Source: Collybiopsis luxurians FD-317 M1
Taxonomy: Eukaryota > Basidiomycota > Agaricomycetes > Agaricales > Omphalotaceae
Assembly: GCA_000827265.1 (NCBI GenBank)
Contig: KN834753.1
Coordinates: 340,686 to 404,685 of the forward strand
DNA length: 64,000 nt
Reading direction: 5' to 3'
Position numbers and translations under genes: made by a program. Shown one piece after another: positions 35,186 through 47,814 of the stretch. Positions within the stretch are counted from its first letter, which is position 1. Every line of letters begins with the position of its first letter. Under the pieces are notes generated by a model, which was not told the origin of the DNA, ran no database searches, and saw only the letters and a list, made by a program, of their open reading frames with translations.

Positions 35186-37597
35186 TCGAAGCAGATGGGT
35201 GTTCAACCGTTCGCAAGTAACAAAGGGTTTTTATACGGGTCTCTAAAGTGCTCTGACTGATTTCGTAACATATGCGAAAGGCGGAAGTGAAGTCAGCCTT
35301 CGGACTGGGCCACTATTCCATGCCAACAACAGCTTTTAGAATTAGGCATCTTTACTGTTTGAAGAAGATCAAAGCGTGTCAAACTTTCAATATACTTTCT
35401 CTTTCTCGACAGTTCCTAAACACTGTGTATAATGCAGCTAAGTCGCGTCCAGGAGGCTACCTCAAGTCGGGCTCAAATTGACTGTATAGAACTTTTGAAA
35501 ACTGGCGTTTCTGGAGTGGAGAGGCATCTCAAAACAATTTTAGTGACTTTTCAGAGTTCAAGAGGAACGATCAAGAGCTATCTACATCGATAGGTTCCGA
35601 AGCCATTTACGCCCGAGAAAGAAGTGTTTGACCCACATTACCTTGAGATCATCAAGTTGGAGTAGCCTAGTCCTGAAGTGGCATAACGGCTTGCTACCCT
35701 CAATGAATACGTACTTGCACCTCTGCACCTAGGACCAAAGATTTCCCAACCTACGAATCAAAAATTTAGCCAGGCAAAGGAGTACTGAAAAACCAAACTT
35801 TCGCTTCCCAGCCTTCGTTCTCGCTCGCATCGGAATGTATAAGCCGTTTTGCGTGTATTTTCATTCTCCTTCCAAAAGCATTCACTCAAATGCCGAGGGA
35901 TGTCACCGCGAAGATCGAATAGAATAGAAACGAACGGAACGGGATCTTACCTCTGTATGTCAAGCACATACACCGTTCCGTCTGGTTGTCCTACCAGCCA
36001 CAGCCCAGTCTCAATTCATTTCGTGGTCTGTAGGGAACTGACCACTCGAGGAGGTATGAGAAACTGTTGAAAAATCTTCCCTTAGTTGACCAGGCATCGG
36101 TAAGTAAAATTCTATCCCACTTTCAAGGTTTGTATTTCTACATCGTTCACCCGGTAATAAGCCGGAGATGCATTGCGATGCAAGCCTTAATCACTCCAAC
36201 TGGACCAGCTAACTGCGAATTTGAAGTCAAATTTAAGATACGCCAAGTTGGATAATAGCTCTGTGCAGTTTCAGGCCTCAGGTTTCATTAAATTATTGAC
36301 ATCCGAAATTATGTATGTAGACTGAACTTCTCGGATAAGTGCTGTTCAAGTGATCCTTCGGTATGGAACAAGACAAAGGTGTCCCCAAAATAATAGAGTT
36401 TAATTACCCTTGTTATGATATGCAATTTCTGTTACGGGTAACTGCTTGGACTGCGGCTGGACGTTGCCTCCACGTTCATCAATCCTTCTAGAAATGAGCA
36501 GGAGATTAGGGCGCTCATGTTGACTGCCTTACCGTCAGTTCGGTGATGTCTTGTAACGCCTCGGAGAGTGGTTAGCTTTCGATGCGATGTTGGACTGTCG
36601 ACTTTGCCCCAAGACGGCACAGAGCTTGCGTTCTTTGAGAGGCCCATAAGAGCTCTTACAACGAGACGGATGGAGGGATTTCACTGGGCATTCCTGTATA
36701 AACTCGGCCTTTGCACCGCGACCACAACGCAAGACGTTGCCACGGAGGACGTATGTACTTACTTTAGTCTAATTCAAATCACATCAAAGCCTCATGGCTT
36801 TAATAATCAACACTCCGAATATTAGAAGCCAGGCAAGGGAGTCCTGCTAAGTACACTTGAGAACCCCCGAGGTTATCATTCCACAAGTCGAAGCATGAAA
36901 CTATTTTAGTTCCGGAGATCCCGATTTGCTCAAACCTTAAAAGGCTGTTGATCAACGAGCGCGAGCCCAGGAAGCTGTACCTAGCCTGACCGACTTGTTC
37001 ATTCATTGATTGTTTCATTCTCAAGTTTGTTGCTCCTTGAAACCAGATAGAATGCCGTCAAGGTTAAGGGGCAGGCATATATTCGAGGGAGTTGTTGTTT
37101 TATCAGTGTTCTTTTTTTTTTTCCGAGCTTGCAAAACTGTAGAAGTGAGCACGAGGAATTGGCAGATTGTGCTCGAATTTGTTTTGCATTAAGATCTTGA
37201 TTGTAGCCCACTCTATGAGTATTCAAATATCCAAAATACGCGTAGGGAATTTAATTCATGGATAGCAGTGTGTACTTACAATTTTTCTATGGTACATCTA
37301 CAATCAAGAACTAGAATCTTCAGGCCGAGCATCGGTGACACTGCCGCATCCTCAGACAGTGGCGAACGTGGCACGACAGGTAGAAGATGGAATCGGGGAA
37401 GGCTGAAATAAATAGTAGTTAAAGAGTCAAAGAGCTCCCAGTTTGATACATTGGCTCAGATTCCAAAAAATTTCGTATTTAAATCAGGAAGGATCTAGTA
37501 ACCACGCAGTATCAACGCAAAATATGTAAAGGGAAGTTGGTTGGCTTTCACAAACTCTCTTCGGTGTATTGTTGGATAGCCGAAGCAAAAAGAACAT
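35186..37597 (-). repeat. B-A spacer, copy S1 (inverted)
   Basis: About 2.4 kb of non-coding DNA between B1 and A1. Reverse-complemented, it aligns with the spacers at 45.6-48.4, 49.5-52.1 and 61.1-63.8 kb. One example is the block around 36480-36560, which contains ACATCACCGAACTGACGGTA on the minus strand and matches 46975-47000. No frame is shared between copies, so it is unlikely to encode protein. Confidence 0.7.
35229..35237 (-). promoter_or_regulatory. TATA box of A1
   Basis: On the minus strand it reads GTATAAAAA, about 45 bp before the A1 start codon. The other three A copies have TATATAAG or CATATAAG about 55 bp before their starts. Confidence 0.6.
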
Positions 37598-38424
37598 TCA
37601 GCCCAGATTCGCAAACTTCTGGCAAGTCGTTTGGTGCCTTTTAAGAACATGTATTGTGCCAAAGGATCGGCCACACTCTGCAATACAGTGATAAGGCCTT
37701 TTTCCAGTATGACTATTCATATGATCTACATTGCATAGGTCAAAATCTGCTTGCAAAATTCCAGATTGTCATCGACGCACTAGTCAAATTATGTCTTGCC
37801 GTCACGGTTCTACCGCATAAGCCACAGGTGAGCAATTGCTTGGGGCTTTTGCGTCGTCTTAAGCTCGCCTCCAAAGCCCTAGGTGAAGCCACCTGGAATT
37901 TTTCCGTGTAGCCGTCAAAATAGGAAGGTTTTTGAATGACCTCCTTGCATTCGCCATATCTGCTCTCCCCGAATACCATCTCGGGAGAAATTGAGCAGTC
38001 ATCAGCCATTGGGGCTTCAGTCCCATTAGCGCCCAAGAGGCCCTGAAACGATTCTACTAGCTGATGGCGACCGTCATTATCAGATCCAGTGTCGGATTGG
38101 CTTGGAAAGTTACAAGAATCGTAGACCTGTGATAAGCCTTGGGGGAACGACAAGTCATGAGTACCACCAGTCTCATCCTGTGGCGAGCCCTGTCGCGTTG
38201 TTGAAGACGAGATTTCAGTACAGGCGCTCAAAGGAGAGTTCGTTTTAGCGTAGGAACCAGCATGAAGTGTCGTGTCCACGGTCCCAACCTGAGTATCAAT
38301 CCGCAGGATCGACGGTTCCCTGTCAGTGTGCGTTCGTGGGGTCCGAGGAGGGATTAGTGACTGTTTGAGGCAGGGTTAGCATACCACGATTGACTCACAC
38401 AAGATTACCGTCGACGGATTCCAT
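37598..38424 (-). CDS. B1: two-finger C2H2/C2HC zinc-finger protein
   Basis: Likely a nuclear DNA-binding regulator. The ATG at 38424 begins MESVDGNL, then a short intron, then SLIPPRTPRTHTDREPSILR. The middle is acidic and Ser/Thr-rich (SISPEMVFGESRYGECKE). The finger region has [17 protein letters not shown]. After an intron that must end at the distal acceptor (CAATGTAG), NHMNSH follows, giving a perfect C-x2-C-x12-H-x3-H. The linker TGKRPYHC resembles the classic zinc-finger linker. Finger two is C-x3-C-x12-H-x3-C ([20 protein letters not shown] then TC). It ends FANLG and stop at 37598. An AT-rich TATA-like run lies near 38505-38513. Confidence 0.77.
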
Positions 38425-39036
38425 CTTTACGACGCAAGATTGAGTACTTTTCCCGATTTTCTGTAACGTTGGAAGGAAGAGAGAGAAAAAGACGGTGGCT
38501 AAGCATATATATTTAGGCAGGAGGTATCCAGCCTTCGGCATTAAATACCGCGCACAGCCGAGTCAGCGCTCAACTCGGCGTTTAATGACCTAGTTCAAGT
38601 GTCGTTCGCGTGTCACTACAAGAAGGAAAAGTATACATGCGAGTTCAATATGATATTTACAGAAAATCAACTTGTAGTACATATAACCGAACTAACCTGA
38701 GGATTCTTGAAGGGATGAAGGTGTGCCTGAACGTTTCGGACTCCATCATCCCACAGGTTTGCCATAATGCCGAATGCCCTTCGGCAATCCAAGATTGTTG
38801 ATGCAACCACTGCCATTGCCAACTGATTACTCGACGCACAACAAAGATACAAAGATAAATCATGTTACAAAGAGGCAGGGATAGGAAAAAGGTACCGGTA
38901 GAGGTGCATGTAATAGGGTGCGCGAATGTATACAAGGGCTGTAACCTAGGAGAGACAAACCAAATTTTTATAATCGCATAACTAAAGGACAATAAGAGAA
39001 GTAGGAAAGAGCAAAGCATAAACTACGTTCCTGTTT
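38425..39036. other. Intergenic region, B1 promoter and RRN3 3' flank
   Basis: B1 upstream sequence here does not resemble the promoter copies found upstream of B2 and B3, so the duplication boundary seems to fall at or near the B1 start codon. No gene seen. Confidence 0.5.
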
Positions 39037-41995
39037 TCAGGACACCGGCATGGCCAACACCTGCTCTGCTGGATTGATCCCACCTTTTGCAGGACTAATA
39101 CTCATCGCATCAAATGATGCTCCCAAACCTTGCTCCTCACCAGCAGAATCCTCACGTTGGGCAGCCTGGTCTGAACCTGGAACAGACATCGATATAGACA
39201 TGGCATATCCACGGTTGTCCATGGTATCGTCACCGTCGTCTTCACCCTCATCCTCTTCATCTTCATCATCGGATTCCTCATCAATGGCCACCTCCCCCCA
39301 CTCGCGGTAGACTTTTTGGATGTACACACCCGATTTGGGTAGCTTGTACGGATCGAATGGGAAAAATGTATTAAGTTCCGAGGTGAGATCGTGGTTGACG
39401 CCGTGGGGATGGATGTCAGTCAGACCGGCAGACAGGTTGATGTTGATCTGGTGGTGTAAAATAGCGGTAGCACCATCTTCGCTGGACGAAGTAGAAATAT
39501 CTGGCCCCGACCGACGATTAGCCTCCAGAATAGTGTAGCAGTAGAGAAAATCCGTTGCATGTGCTACCCGAGCGAATTGGGAAGCTACACCGGGAGAGCA
39601 GACCTATACGATAAAGGAATAATCATCCGGCTCAGGAAACAGAAGAAAAGATTAGTTCAATGCTCACTTTTAACGGATTCAATACTGAGTTGACAACTCT
39701 ACGCATCACATCCAGCTGCTTCATCCACTTCTTTCCCCCGCCTCGAAAACCCACGGCTCCCTTGGCACCAGCGCCAGCACCGTTTGCTTCCTCCTCATCC
39801 CGATCCTCAAGTAGGTCCCTCCACCTAAAACAAAAGATCAAGAATATGGCTTGCGCAACCGCATAGAAAACCGTATTCTGATCCCCAATCACATTCAAAA
39901 CCTCCAAAACCTCATTGGCCGCACGATGATTACTCGACTTCTTGGCCGACAAGGTGGCAGCGGCTTTTAATATACTCTCGACGCCGTCAAGGTGAGCTTT
40001 TAAAAAATCACATAAAACACTTGCGACGCGTCTCGCACCCTCCCGATCGACAAATTTGGCACGACTAACATAAGAACCAATGTAGGAGGCTGCAGCGGCG
40101 CGTGTAACTATGGGTGTCGGAGCAGCAGGGTTTCCCCTCCCTACATTTCCTCCGCTTCCGACGGAGGAATCAGAGTCGGGAGGATGGAATAAGGCACGGT
40201 CGACGAGCATACCCTGAAATATATCTGAAAATTCTGGGTCGAGGGAGGAGTACCAGAAGAGCAGAAATTGCGTATACCGGGACTTAAATGTGCGTAGAAT
40301 AGTACGGTCGAAGATGGAAAGGAGACTGTGAAACTGGGTGCGGAGAGTTTTTCTCGTCGGAGGGGGTATTGACGATGTCAGTTGATTCGGTAGTGACCAT
40401 GATGAAGAGGGAGGGGCAGATAAAGTCGGTGTAGAGGGGCCGGAGGATGATGATGCGAGTTGGCTTAATTGAGCTAGTTGGGCCTGGTTGGACTGGAACG
40501 ATAGACTATCATTCACAGGAGAAGAGTAGGTAGCGTCAAAGAAAGGATTGACGGCGGTAGTTATAGGTGGAAGAGGAGGTAGTTCTGGCAATCCAGACTG
40601 TGGTTCCACATCACTATCTAGATCTGATCCCTGCCGTTCCTTTACAGCCGTGTAAGTGGTTTGAAAGTGTTCAAAAACCAGGGTTAAAATGGCATCGAGT
40701 TTCTTCACCATTTCCCGCAGGTGTTGATAATTCGTGGGAAGCTCGTTAACCTCACCCGCGTCATCATCCAAATCGTCACCCCCGTCGGATGAGAGATCAC
40801 TAAAAGTGTCCTCAAACTCATCGTCGGAAGACTCTAAATCAGACTCTTCGTTTTCATCGCCCTCCTGGCCGACGACAACATCGAAAGGATCGAGTTCAAA
40901 AATGTCTTCCTGTTCCTGCACCGTTGCTTCCTCTTCAATTTCGTCGACTTCCACTTGTATTTCCACCTATATATATGTGAGCAAAAGTAAGTCACGGATG
41001 GTTTGAAGGCATACATCTATTTGGATAGCTCTGTCTACAATAACCCCAAGGATCTGATCAGCCAATTCTGGACAGTATTTCGAGATGCGAAGAAGATTGC
41101 GAATGTAGGTTGTCTGAGCAGTTTGATTCTGTCGCTTATGAGGAAAATTTCGGGATAGTAAAGGCATGAGAGTTGAAGGAAGGGTCGGGATTAGAGAGAG
41201 TAAATGCTGTAGGAGATAATGTATTCTATCATAGACCAATCTACGAGTGAGGGGGCTTGAGGATGTCTCCGGTGGCGACGCCGATAAGGCTTGATATGCC
41301 GCTTCTGCAAAGCGAGTTGAGCCCCTCGTTGGGTGAGAAAATAAAGGTCACTTACGATGTGTGAAACCTAGCGACAACTTTCCAAGCACGAGCGAGAGAT
41401 ATTCTGGCCTAGCAGAGAGCAGCATTCCGACAAAAACAATATACGACCGGACAGAGGCATTGTCCATTGTAACCCAAGGCATGTTGATGATCGCCTCAAC
41501 AAGCGATGAATGGGTTCGTTCTAGCCGAGAGACGACATGCGATAGTGCCAAGATCCACAGGCGCAGCTGAGCTGGTTGAGGAAAAGGTAGCTCTGTTGGC
41601 GAGCGTTTTGGATTGAACTGGCTGACCAGTTCGTCGAAGGATTCGGTTTTTCCGCTAATCTTTTCCTGTAGAGCATTATTCACAAAGGCAAGATACATGT
41701 TTTTGCGTGTCTTTTCCTCCTGCTTGACCCGAGAGTTGGTCACAAATGGACGGGGAACCGGTATCGATTCACTGTTGGAGCTTTTTCGCTGCTGCTTTGC
41801 GGATGAGAAATTGTCCAGATTGGGCTTGAGTTGGCTGTCCATGAATCGGGGTTTCTGAGCAATAGACTGAGGCCCGGCCTTGGGATTTCGTTTGTTATCG
41901 AAGTGCGAAAAACGCGAATGGACGTCCATGTCCGCGAGGATGGACGGTGAACGGAACTTGCACGGGGCGGTTCCCAGTTCAAAAAATTTAGCCAT
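39037..41995 (-). CDS. RRN3: RNA polymerase I initiation factor RRN3
   Basis: RRN3/TIF-IA bridges RNA polymerase I to promoter-bound core factor and is the growth-regulated step of rRNA synthesis. The ATG at 41995 gives MAKFFELG. The N-terminal part contains MYLAFVNNALQEKISGKTES and RLWILALSHVVSRLERTHSS. After introns, YDRIHYLLQHLLSLIPTLP, FPHKRQNQTAQTTYIRNLLR and QILGVIVDRAIQIDVEIQVE are diagnostic. The central acidic region, KFVDREGARRVASVLCDFLK, and QAIFLIFCFRWRDL follow. The C-terminal exons have KVCSPGVASQFARVAHATDF, LNTFFPFDPYKLPKSGVYIQ and VYREWGEV. Stop is at 39037. The acidic insert beginning EESDDEDEEDEGED near the end is typical. It is divergent from NDUFB9 with only 88 bp between starts. 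Confidence 0.93.
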
Positions 41996-42083
41996 ATCAC
42001 GTGCTAATGAGTCGTTCTCAGAATTAGACAGTCATCTAGAACTTAGATTCCGGCCTTTCTCTCCTTCTTTTTCTCCCACCACC
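41996..42083. promoter_or_regulatory. Shared 88-bp promoter, RRN3 / NDUFB9
   Basis: The two start codons are divergent with 88 bp between them. Both promoters and leaders must overlap. No TATA box is evident; pyrimidine-rich tracts precede the NDUFB9 start. Confidence 0.6.
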
Positions 42084-42630
42084 ATGTCCACCTCTACTTT
42101 TTCTGCTGCTCACAGACTCTATGTCAAGTCGTTGTATAGACGTATGCTCACCGACAGCCTTAACTGGACCGTACACAGAGAACTCTGGCGAAGGAGGGCA
42201 TTGGTGATAAGGGCCGAGTTTGAGAAAAATCGGTGAGTATTGGTCCATCGTATCTGGACTACGGATCTCATTCTTCATGAAGCAACGTTCATGATCCACG
42301 TCAGCTGGCTGTAATCTTTGACAAGGCTGAAGCTGAACTGGCTCGCAACCAGCATCCTGACCCAGTTATCTGTAAGCATTGAACAGCATTCGTCGTTTGC
42401 CGCGTCTCAATCAATCCACAGCACCTCTATTCCCTGGTGGGACCAAGTGGTATGTTGCTTTTCAACCGTTCAACTTGCAATCTACTTAACTCCGCAAAAT
42501 ATTAGGGAGAGAAACATTCCCGTATGTTAATTTCTCATACCCTTCCTTCTCCGCGTGACCATAGACCCGTTCTTCTCTATAGCCTCCGATGGGACCTCTG
42601 TACGACCACCTTGCAGCAGATGCGCACTAA
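42084..42630 (+). CDS. NDUFB9: Mitochondrial complex I subunit NDUFB9 (B22, LYR family)
   Basis: Accessory subunit of respiratory complex I. It starts MSTSTFSAAHRLYVKSLYRR; the SLYRR segment is the LYR motif. It continues TDSLNWTVHRELWRRRALVI and RAEFEKNR. Intron 1 (about 42233-42284) restores NVHDPRQLAVIFDKAEAELA, then NQHPDPVI. Intron 2 restores APLFPGGTKW and intron 3 ERNIP. The last exon, reached through an intron ending at about 42581 (CTCTATAG), reads PPMGPLYDHLAADAH and stops at 42630. The small last exon has no start codon and is easily missed. Length is about 110 aa, normal for the fungal protein. Targeting is internal, as usual for this subunit. Confidence 0.9.
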
Positions 42631-43515
42631 ATGTGAACCGGCGCAGAGTATCTCGAGCGGCGGCAATGTTGTCGTTGGGAAACATTGTGTGGTATATCTG
42701 TTAGACACATACAAACACCAACCTTGGATGACACAATACAAAATTCGGTCACATTTGTTCTGTATCCACCTATGGTGAAATGTAGGATATGTAGCACCTG
42801 GTTGAGCCCGTATGTCAAATAGACTTTGAGAATGGACCATATTTTACGCAGGATTTTCGTCTGTTGAGATGATGCCCGAATCAAGATATCCGGTTAATAT
42901 TGCCACACGATTATCGAACTGTTAGTCAAAGCATGGTTCTATAGAAGCTGGCCTTGAAACTCCGGACCGATGTCCGGGTAAATTTTCAAGCATATGATAC
43001 GCAAGCGTTGTCCTTTCTCAGCCTTTGTGAACTTTGTACTATGAACCCTGCCATTGATTGGTGGACGAAGTGGTTCCTCCATTACTCCTATGAAGCTGTA
43101 GAAACAAGACTTCAACTTATTGGGCTGTTATAACCCAGCCCAATACCTTGGTCGGCCACTCGCAGATGTGAACGGGTGAAGTGAAGATCTTGGACTTTCT
43201 CGAAAAAAATTGCTATTGCAGATCTACTAATCTAGCCTTTCTGCACACCTTTCGTTTCCTTTTCCGCCTTTGCTATTGGGAAGGCTCGATATGACTCCTA
43301 CAGGCTTTTCACTTACCACTCTAAGCTTTCTGATTTTTGCAGTGCTTGCGGCTTGCCTTGACTAAGCATCACTTCCACACGACGGCAACTTCCTGGACTT
43401 CGTCGCCGGGTTCATGGCGTCTGCACCCGCGACACGAACTATTCAAAAACAAGAAGCAAGTTTGTTACTTTATGCTCCTTCTGTTCGGGGTTTGACTGGC
43501 AGGAAACCACATCTC
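42631..43515. other. Intergenic region, edge of the duplicated block
   Basis: 3' flank of NDUFB9 followed by sequence I cannot assign. No gene is seen. Confidence 0.45.
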
Positions 43516-43616
43516 CATTCCGTTTTCTTCGTTCACCGACCTGTTCGAGGGTCCCTGATCCCAAGCACGTGAACGTAAAGTAGCCCAGACTAACGGTCAT
43601 CTTGGAGATCCCTTGT
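43516..43616. repeat. Repeat shared with 59955-60054
   Basis: The block beginning CATTCCGTTTTCTTCGTTCA and ending GGAGATCCCTTGTT is found again at 59955-60054 with few changes. At 59.9 kb it is fused to a tRNA-like 5' half. Here the tRNA-like part is absent. Confidence 0.65.
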
Positions 43617-44541
43617 TCTCGTTCATGTTTTCATCTTGCGTCAGTGATCAATAATTCATTCACATGAACCCTCTCAAGGTAATCTCCACTGTTATCGGTA
43701 CATTCAGACCATAGTAACATCTCTGGCTCATATTCTAATGGGACTATAGATTGAAAATTGTGCTTGTGTCACGGTTCATGCATAGTAATCCTCACGTCCG
43801 CACGGTTCATATGGATAGAAGATTCCTTTCACGTCATTAATTATCGGCCTTTCATTTTCATTGGCTTTATTGAGGCTTCTATTTGCAATTAGTCTTGACA
43901 TGGTTTCCGCGCATAATCGGTTGAATTCAGAACTGGCTCGATATTTTTTCTTCCAAGTTAGCACGGAGTTTTCCTCATTGACAGCAATAAACATATTCGG
44001 AGGCCTTCGGCTTCACAACCTTCTGCTGTACGTAGCTGTAAAGTCAGGTCAGAAGGTTGATCATAACCTGTAAAAGAAACTCACCGACATACTACCACAG
44101 TACCAAGCGGTCGCAACCACTTCCTCGCGGCCGTCCGCTAAATGAAGATGCGCCGCCACCGATATGAACTCAGCCGCGATGGCCTTAACCTTTAAAGGAA
44201 TTCTTATCAGGTTCATCCTCCAGATCCTGACAAGATCAGAGCGACAGCTACAGTACAAATTTTGCCACTGTCCCGAGGTTTGTTTTCGATATCCGTTTAT
44301 TTCCGTACCCGCTGAATACTCAATCGCTGCGCCAACATGAACCTTGTGCGAAAGGACCAGACATAGGGATTCCTAACTGGAACAGCAGTGAGATGTAGCT
44401 GTGTTGGTTCATTACAGCACGTTTAGCGGCTGTCTTGAATCTTTTCTGGACATTTCCCTTTCGAGGACACTCTTCAAGACTCAGTGGTATTATAAAACAA
44501 GTCATGAATGCTTCAGATGAACCTTCAGCTGCCGCTACAGG
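43617..44541 (+). repeat. B-family upstream region
   Basis: The first 190 bp match 60305-60500. The part from about 43740 to 44541 matches, inverted, about 56640-57370. It contains a TATA box (TATAAAA at 44491-44497) 45 bp before the B2 start. No gene is seen inside it. Confidence 0.65.
44491..44497 (+). promoter_or_regulatory. TATA box of B2
   Basis: TATAAAA lies 45 bp upstream of the B2 ATG. The matching position in the 56.7 kb relic has decayed. Confidence 0.55.
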
Positions 44542-45606
44542 ATGGAATCCGTCGACGGTTATCTTGGGTGAGTCCAATCATGGTATGCGATCTGCGTAAA
44601 TCTTTGTTAACCCAGCCATCCCACCGCAGAAATTGGGACCCTCAAGGCTCCACCGCAGCTTCCTATTTCTTTGATGGGCATCAGGAATATCTCCAACCTT
44701 CTGTAGATCAGCGCCTGGATTTACCTCAGGAATCATTGTCTATTGACAACCGCCAGCTACCTTTTGACAGTGTCTCAGGTATCGATCCTCCGTGTTCAAA
44801 CCATGACTCAAACAATCATTTCCATCACACGTCCCTCCTCGGATCCCCCCAACAGTACACTGACAGGAAACCGCAGGTACCGCGAGTTGATACTCAGGTC
44901 GGGAACATGGCCACGACACTTGATGTTGGTTCCTACCTTGAAACGTCACTGTGGAGTTCCTCCCCTTTGAGCGCCTGCACTGAAACTTCGTCTTCAACGA
45001 CGCTGCATGGTTCGCCGCTGGATCCGATTGGTGGTACTCAGTTTTCATATGACTTACCACCCTCCCAAGCTGCATTACAGTTCGACTATGCTTGCCATTT
45101 CCCATGTCAACTCGACAAGGGACTTGACATTGATGGTCGCCATCTGCTAGCAGAATCGTTTCAGGGCCTCTTGGGCGCTGACGGGACTGAAGCCCCAATG
45201 GCTGATGACTGCTCATTTTCTCCCGAGACGGTATTTGGCGAGAGCAAATACGTCGAATGCAAGGAGGACATACAACCTTCCTACTTTGGCGGCTACACGG
45301 AGAAATTCCAGGTGGCTTCACCTAGGGTTTTGGAGGCGAGCTTAAGACGACGCAAAAGCCCCAAGCAATTGCTCACCTGTGGCTTATGCGGTAGAACCGT
45401 GACGGCAAGACATAACTTGACTAGTGCGTCGGTGACAATCTGGAATTTTGCAAGCAGATTTTGACCTATGCAATGTAGATCATATCAATAGCCATACTGG
45501 AAAAAGACCTTATCACTGTATTCCACAGTGTGGTCGATCCTTTGGCACAAAACACGTTCTCAAAAGGCATCAAACGACTTGCCAGACATTTGCGAATCTG
45601 GGCTGA
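44542..45606 (+). CDS. B2: two-finger C2H2/C2HC zinc-finger protein
   Basis: Paralogue of B1. The ATG at 44542 gives MESVDGYL. The intron must use the second acceptor (CACCGCAG, about 44630) to enter the long open frame [20 protein letters not shown]. Exon 2 is longer than in B1 and carries [20 protein letters not shown]. The shared acidic block is [20 protein letters not shown], then [16 protein letters not shown] and [17 protein letters not shown]. Finger one is [15 protein letters not shown] joined across an intron to NHINSH. The linker is TGKRPYHC. Finger two is [20 protein letters not shown] plus TC. Stop is at 45606 after FANLG. All splice sites are canonical and the frame is intact, so it is probably expressed. 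Target genes are unknown. Confidence 0.77.
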
Positions 45607-47794
45607 GAAATTTTTGCTGGCTGCACAGAACTCAATCCAGTTAACATGCTTTGCCATAGTTTGCATATAAGTTGCTTCATTGTCTCATGTTCAGCCTGTG
45701 TTATCGTTCTTGAGAAATAGTGTACCCAACTAGGACATTCTTTGACTCTCCGACACTTTGTTTTGTTTCATTTTTTTCCCTTTGTCATCTTCCATCAACG
45801 ATTTCACCACCATCTGGAGATGGTATAACGTGGCTCCGGAGATTCTTCATACATATCGCAGATGTACCATAGAAATAGTCGTAAACATCCTGGGCATGAA
45901 TTTATTTTCGACTGTCCTCATGAGTCTTATTTGAATACTCATAGGTTGTAATTCATAGATTATAATCTCGATGCGGAACAGATTCAAGCACAATCTGCCA
46001 AATCCTCGTGCTCGCTTTTACAGCTTTGCAGGTTCGAAATAAAGAACACCGAAGAATAAAGAACATCCTTTAATGAGTGCATTTATCCCTTGAACTTGGC
46101 GGCGTTTCATCTGGCTTTTTGAAACAACTCGAGAGTCATATGTAGTACAATTGAAGGAACGAAGGGGTGAGAGGTGCTATACATTCCTGGTCTTGAGCGT
46201 CCTCGTGCTCATTTTTCGACTTTGCAACAGTGATATTCAGATGGGCGTCATCCTTCGTCCTCGGTTCAAGTCTGTTCAACTGTACTTTCAATATTCTGGA
46301 CTATATGCTCTTTAATACTTCTATGCCAATTGAATCAAACCGCGTTCCATCTTTGCTTCACCCTTTGCCTCACAAATAAATTCAACGAAAAATTTATGAC
46401 GGATACTTAACCCTCACTCTCCATGCTCATTACTACGCGCCCGTGAGGCAGAGGCAGGAAAGTTTCCGTGTCCTTGGTTCGATGACGTGTGACCGAATTG
46501 GATTAAGTGATTGCCACAAAAACAAGGCAAATATCAGGTGTACAAGTTTCAGGTATTCGAGTGCAATATATACGTATCCACTAATTGACTTGAGCATGCC
46601 CACGGTACGGTAGGAGGAGCCTTCTGACATTCGGAAACGGTTCAGCCATATTAAAAGCATGTGGTCTGTACCGATTCAGGGTCGCCGTGACTCTGTGTAG
46701 GTCACTATCGCGGTTTGTTAGAGCTTGGTGGCGATTCTTGCACATTGGCTGACGAATTTATACAGAACCGAACTTTTTTTCCAGTGCATAGTTTTATCCT
46801 GTGAGCGGCTCGTTTCTGAAGCCTTAATGGACCCATTGAACCCTTCCCACCAGTGCAAACCAACTTTCTGGGTTGCGCTTGTTTGCGAGCTCTGCGCAGC
46901 CTGCGTTCGAGCTTCAAAGCCGATGATTCAACGTCGGCCGTCTACATAGTTTCAATCATTCTCGGTGTTACCAGACATCACCGAGTTGACGGCAGGGCAG
47001 TCAACACAAACACCCCAGACTCCTGCTCGTTTACAGTATTGATGAACTTGTGGGTAACCTCGAGCTTTGGTCCGAGTCTACATACGATGATAAGCGTAAT
47101 CAGACCTTGAAGCCTCTTTCTTTGTCTTGATTCAGACTAAAGGATCAGTAGTGCGGGACAGTACTATCCGAAAAAGTAATCATTGGGCGAGAGGTTATTT
47201 CTGATAATCGAGCCTGGAATATGGTCGACCCACTCACAGAGCTAGTATCCAATTCGGCGTGTTTTAATCTTAACTTGTGTCTGGCGTTGACTGACTTCAT
47301 TAAAGTGATAGAAGTTTGCATCGCAGTCTATATCCTGCTTAATGAAGGGGTGAAACGCGAACATACAAACTTTAAATGTTGGACAAGGTTTTACTTACAG
47401 ACAAGGTTTTACTTACAGATACACGACTACCTACGGGAAGACTATAGCCTTGCCTTCCTCGGGATGTTGCTTTACCGGACATCCACACAGGGCATGAAAC
47501 GGGACGCGTTGAGCTGGGGCTAATAGAACGGCCAGATGGACGGTGTACGCGCTTGACATATGGAAGGAAACTTCCGCTTCGGTTCTCCTTGCTGGAACCG
47601 CCGTGATATCTCAGTGAAATAGAACGAAGGTTAGGTCCCCTATATCTCAGATCGAATGTGCCGTTAGCAAATCCCGAGGAAGCTGGAAGCCGAAGTTGCG
47701 CTTCTCGATGACCATTTTTTCACCGAGCCCGACATTTTTTTATAATCCCAGTTGAGCGTTTGATTCATATGTTAGAAAATTTTCGGTCCTAGGT

Positions 47795-47814
47795 GCAGGT
47801 ACGTACGTACCTGC
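47795..47814. promoter_or_regulatory. Perfect 20-bp palindrome
   Basis: GCAGGTACGTACGTACCTGC equals its own reverse complement. It lies about 560 bp upstream of A2. In spacer S4 the same place reads GCAGGTACATACGTACCTAC, and it is further decayed in S1 and S3. It could be a binding site for a dimeric protein, but this is inference. Confidence 0.5.

Noticed and set aside
44740..45321. Minus-strand 193-aa frame opposite B2
   Set aside because: Antisense to the B2 exon with no start context, introns or recognisable domain.
46725..46949. Cys-rich short frame in spacer S2 (and similar frames in S3 and S4)
   Set aside because: The frames are not aligned or conserved between spacer copies, so coding is unlikely.
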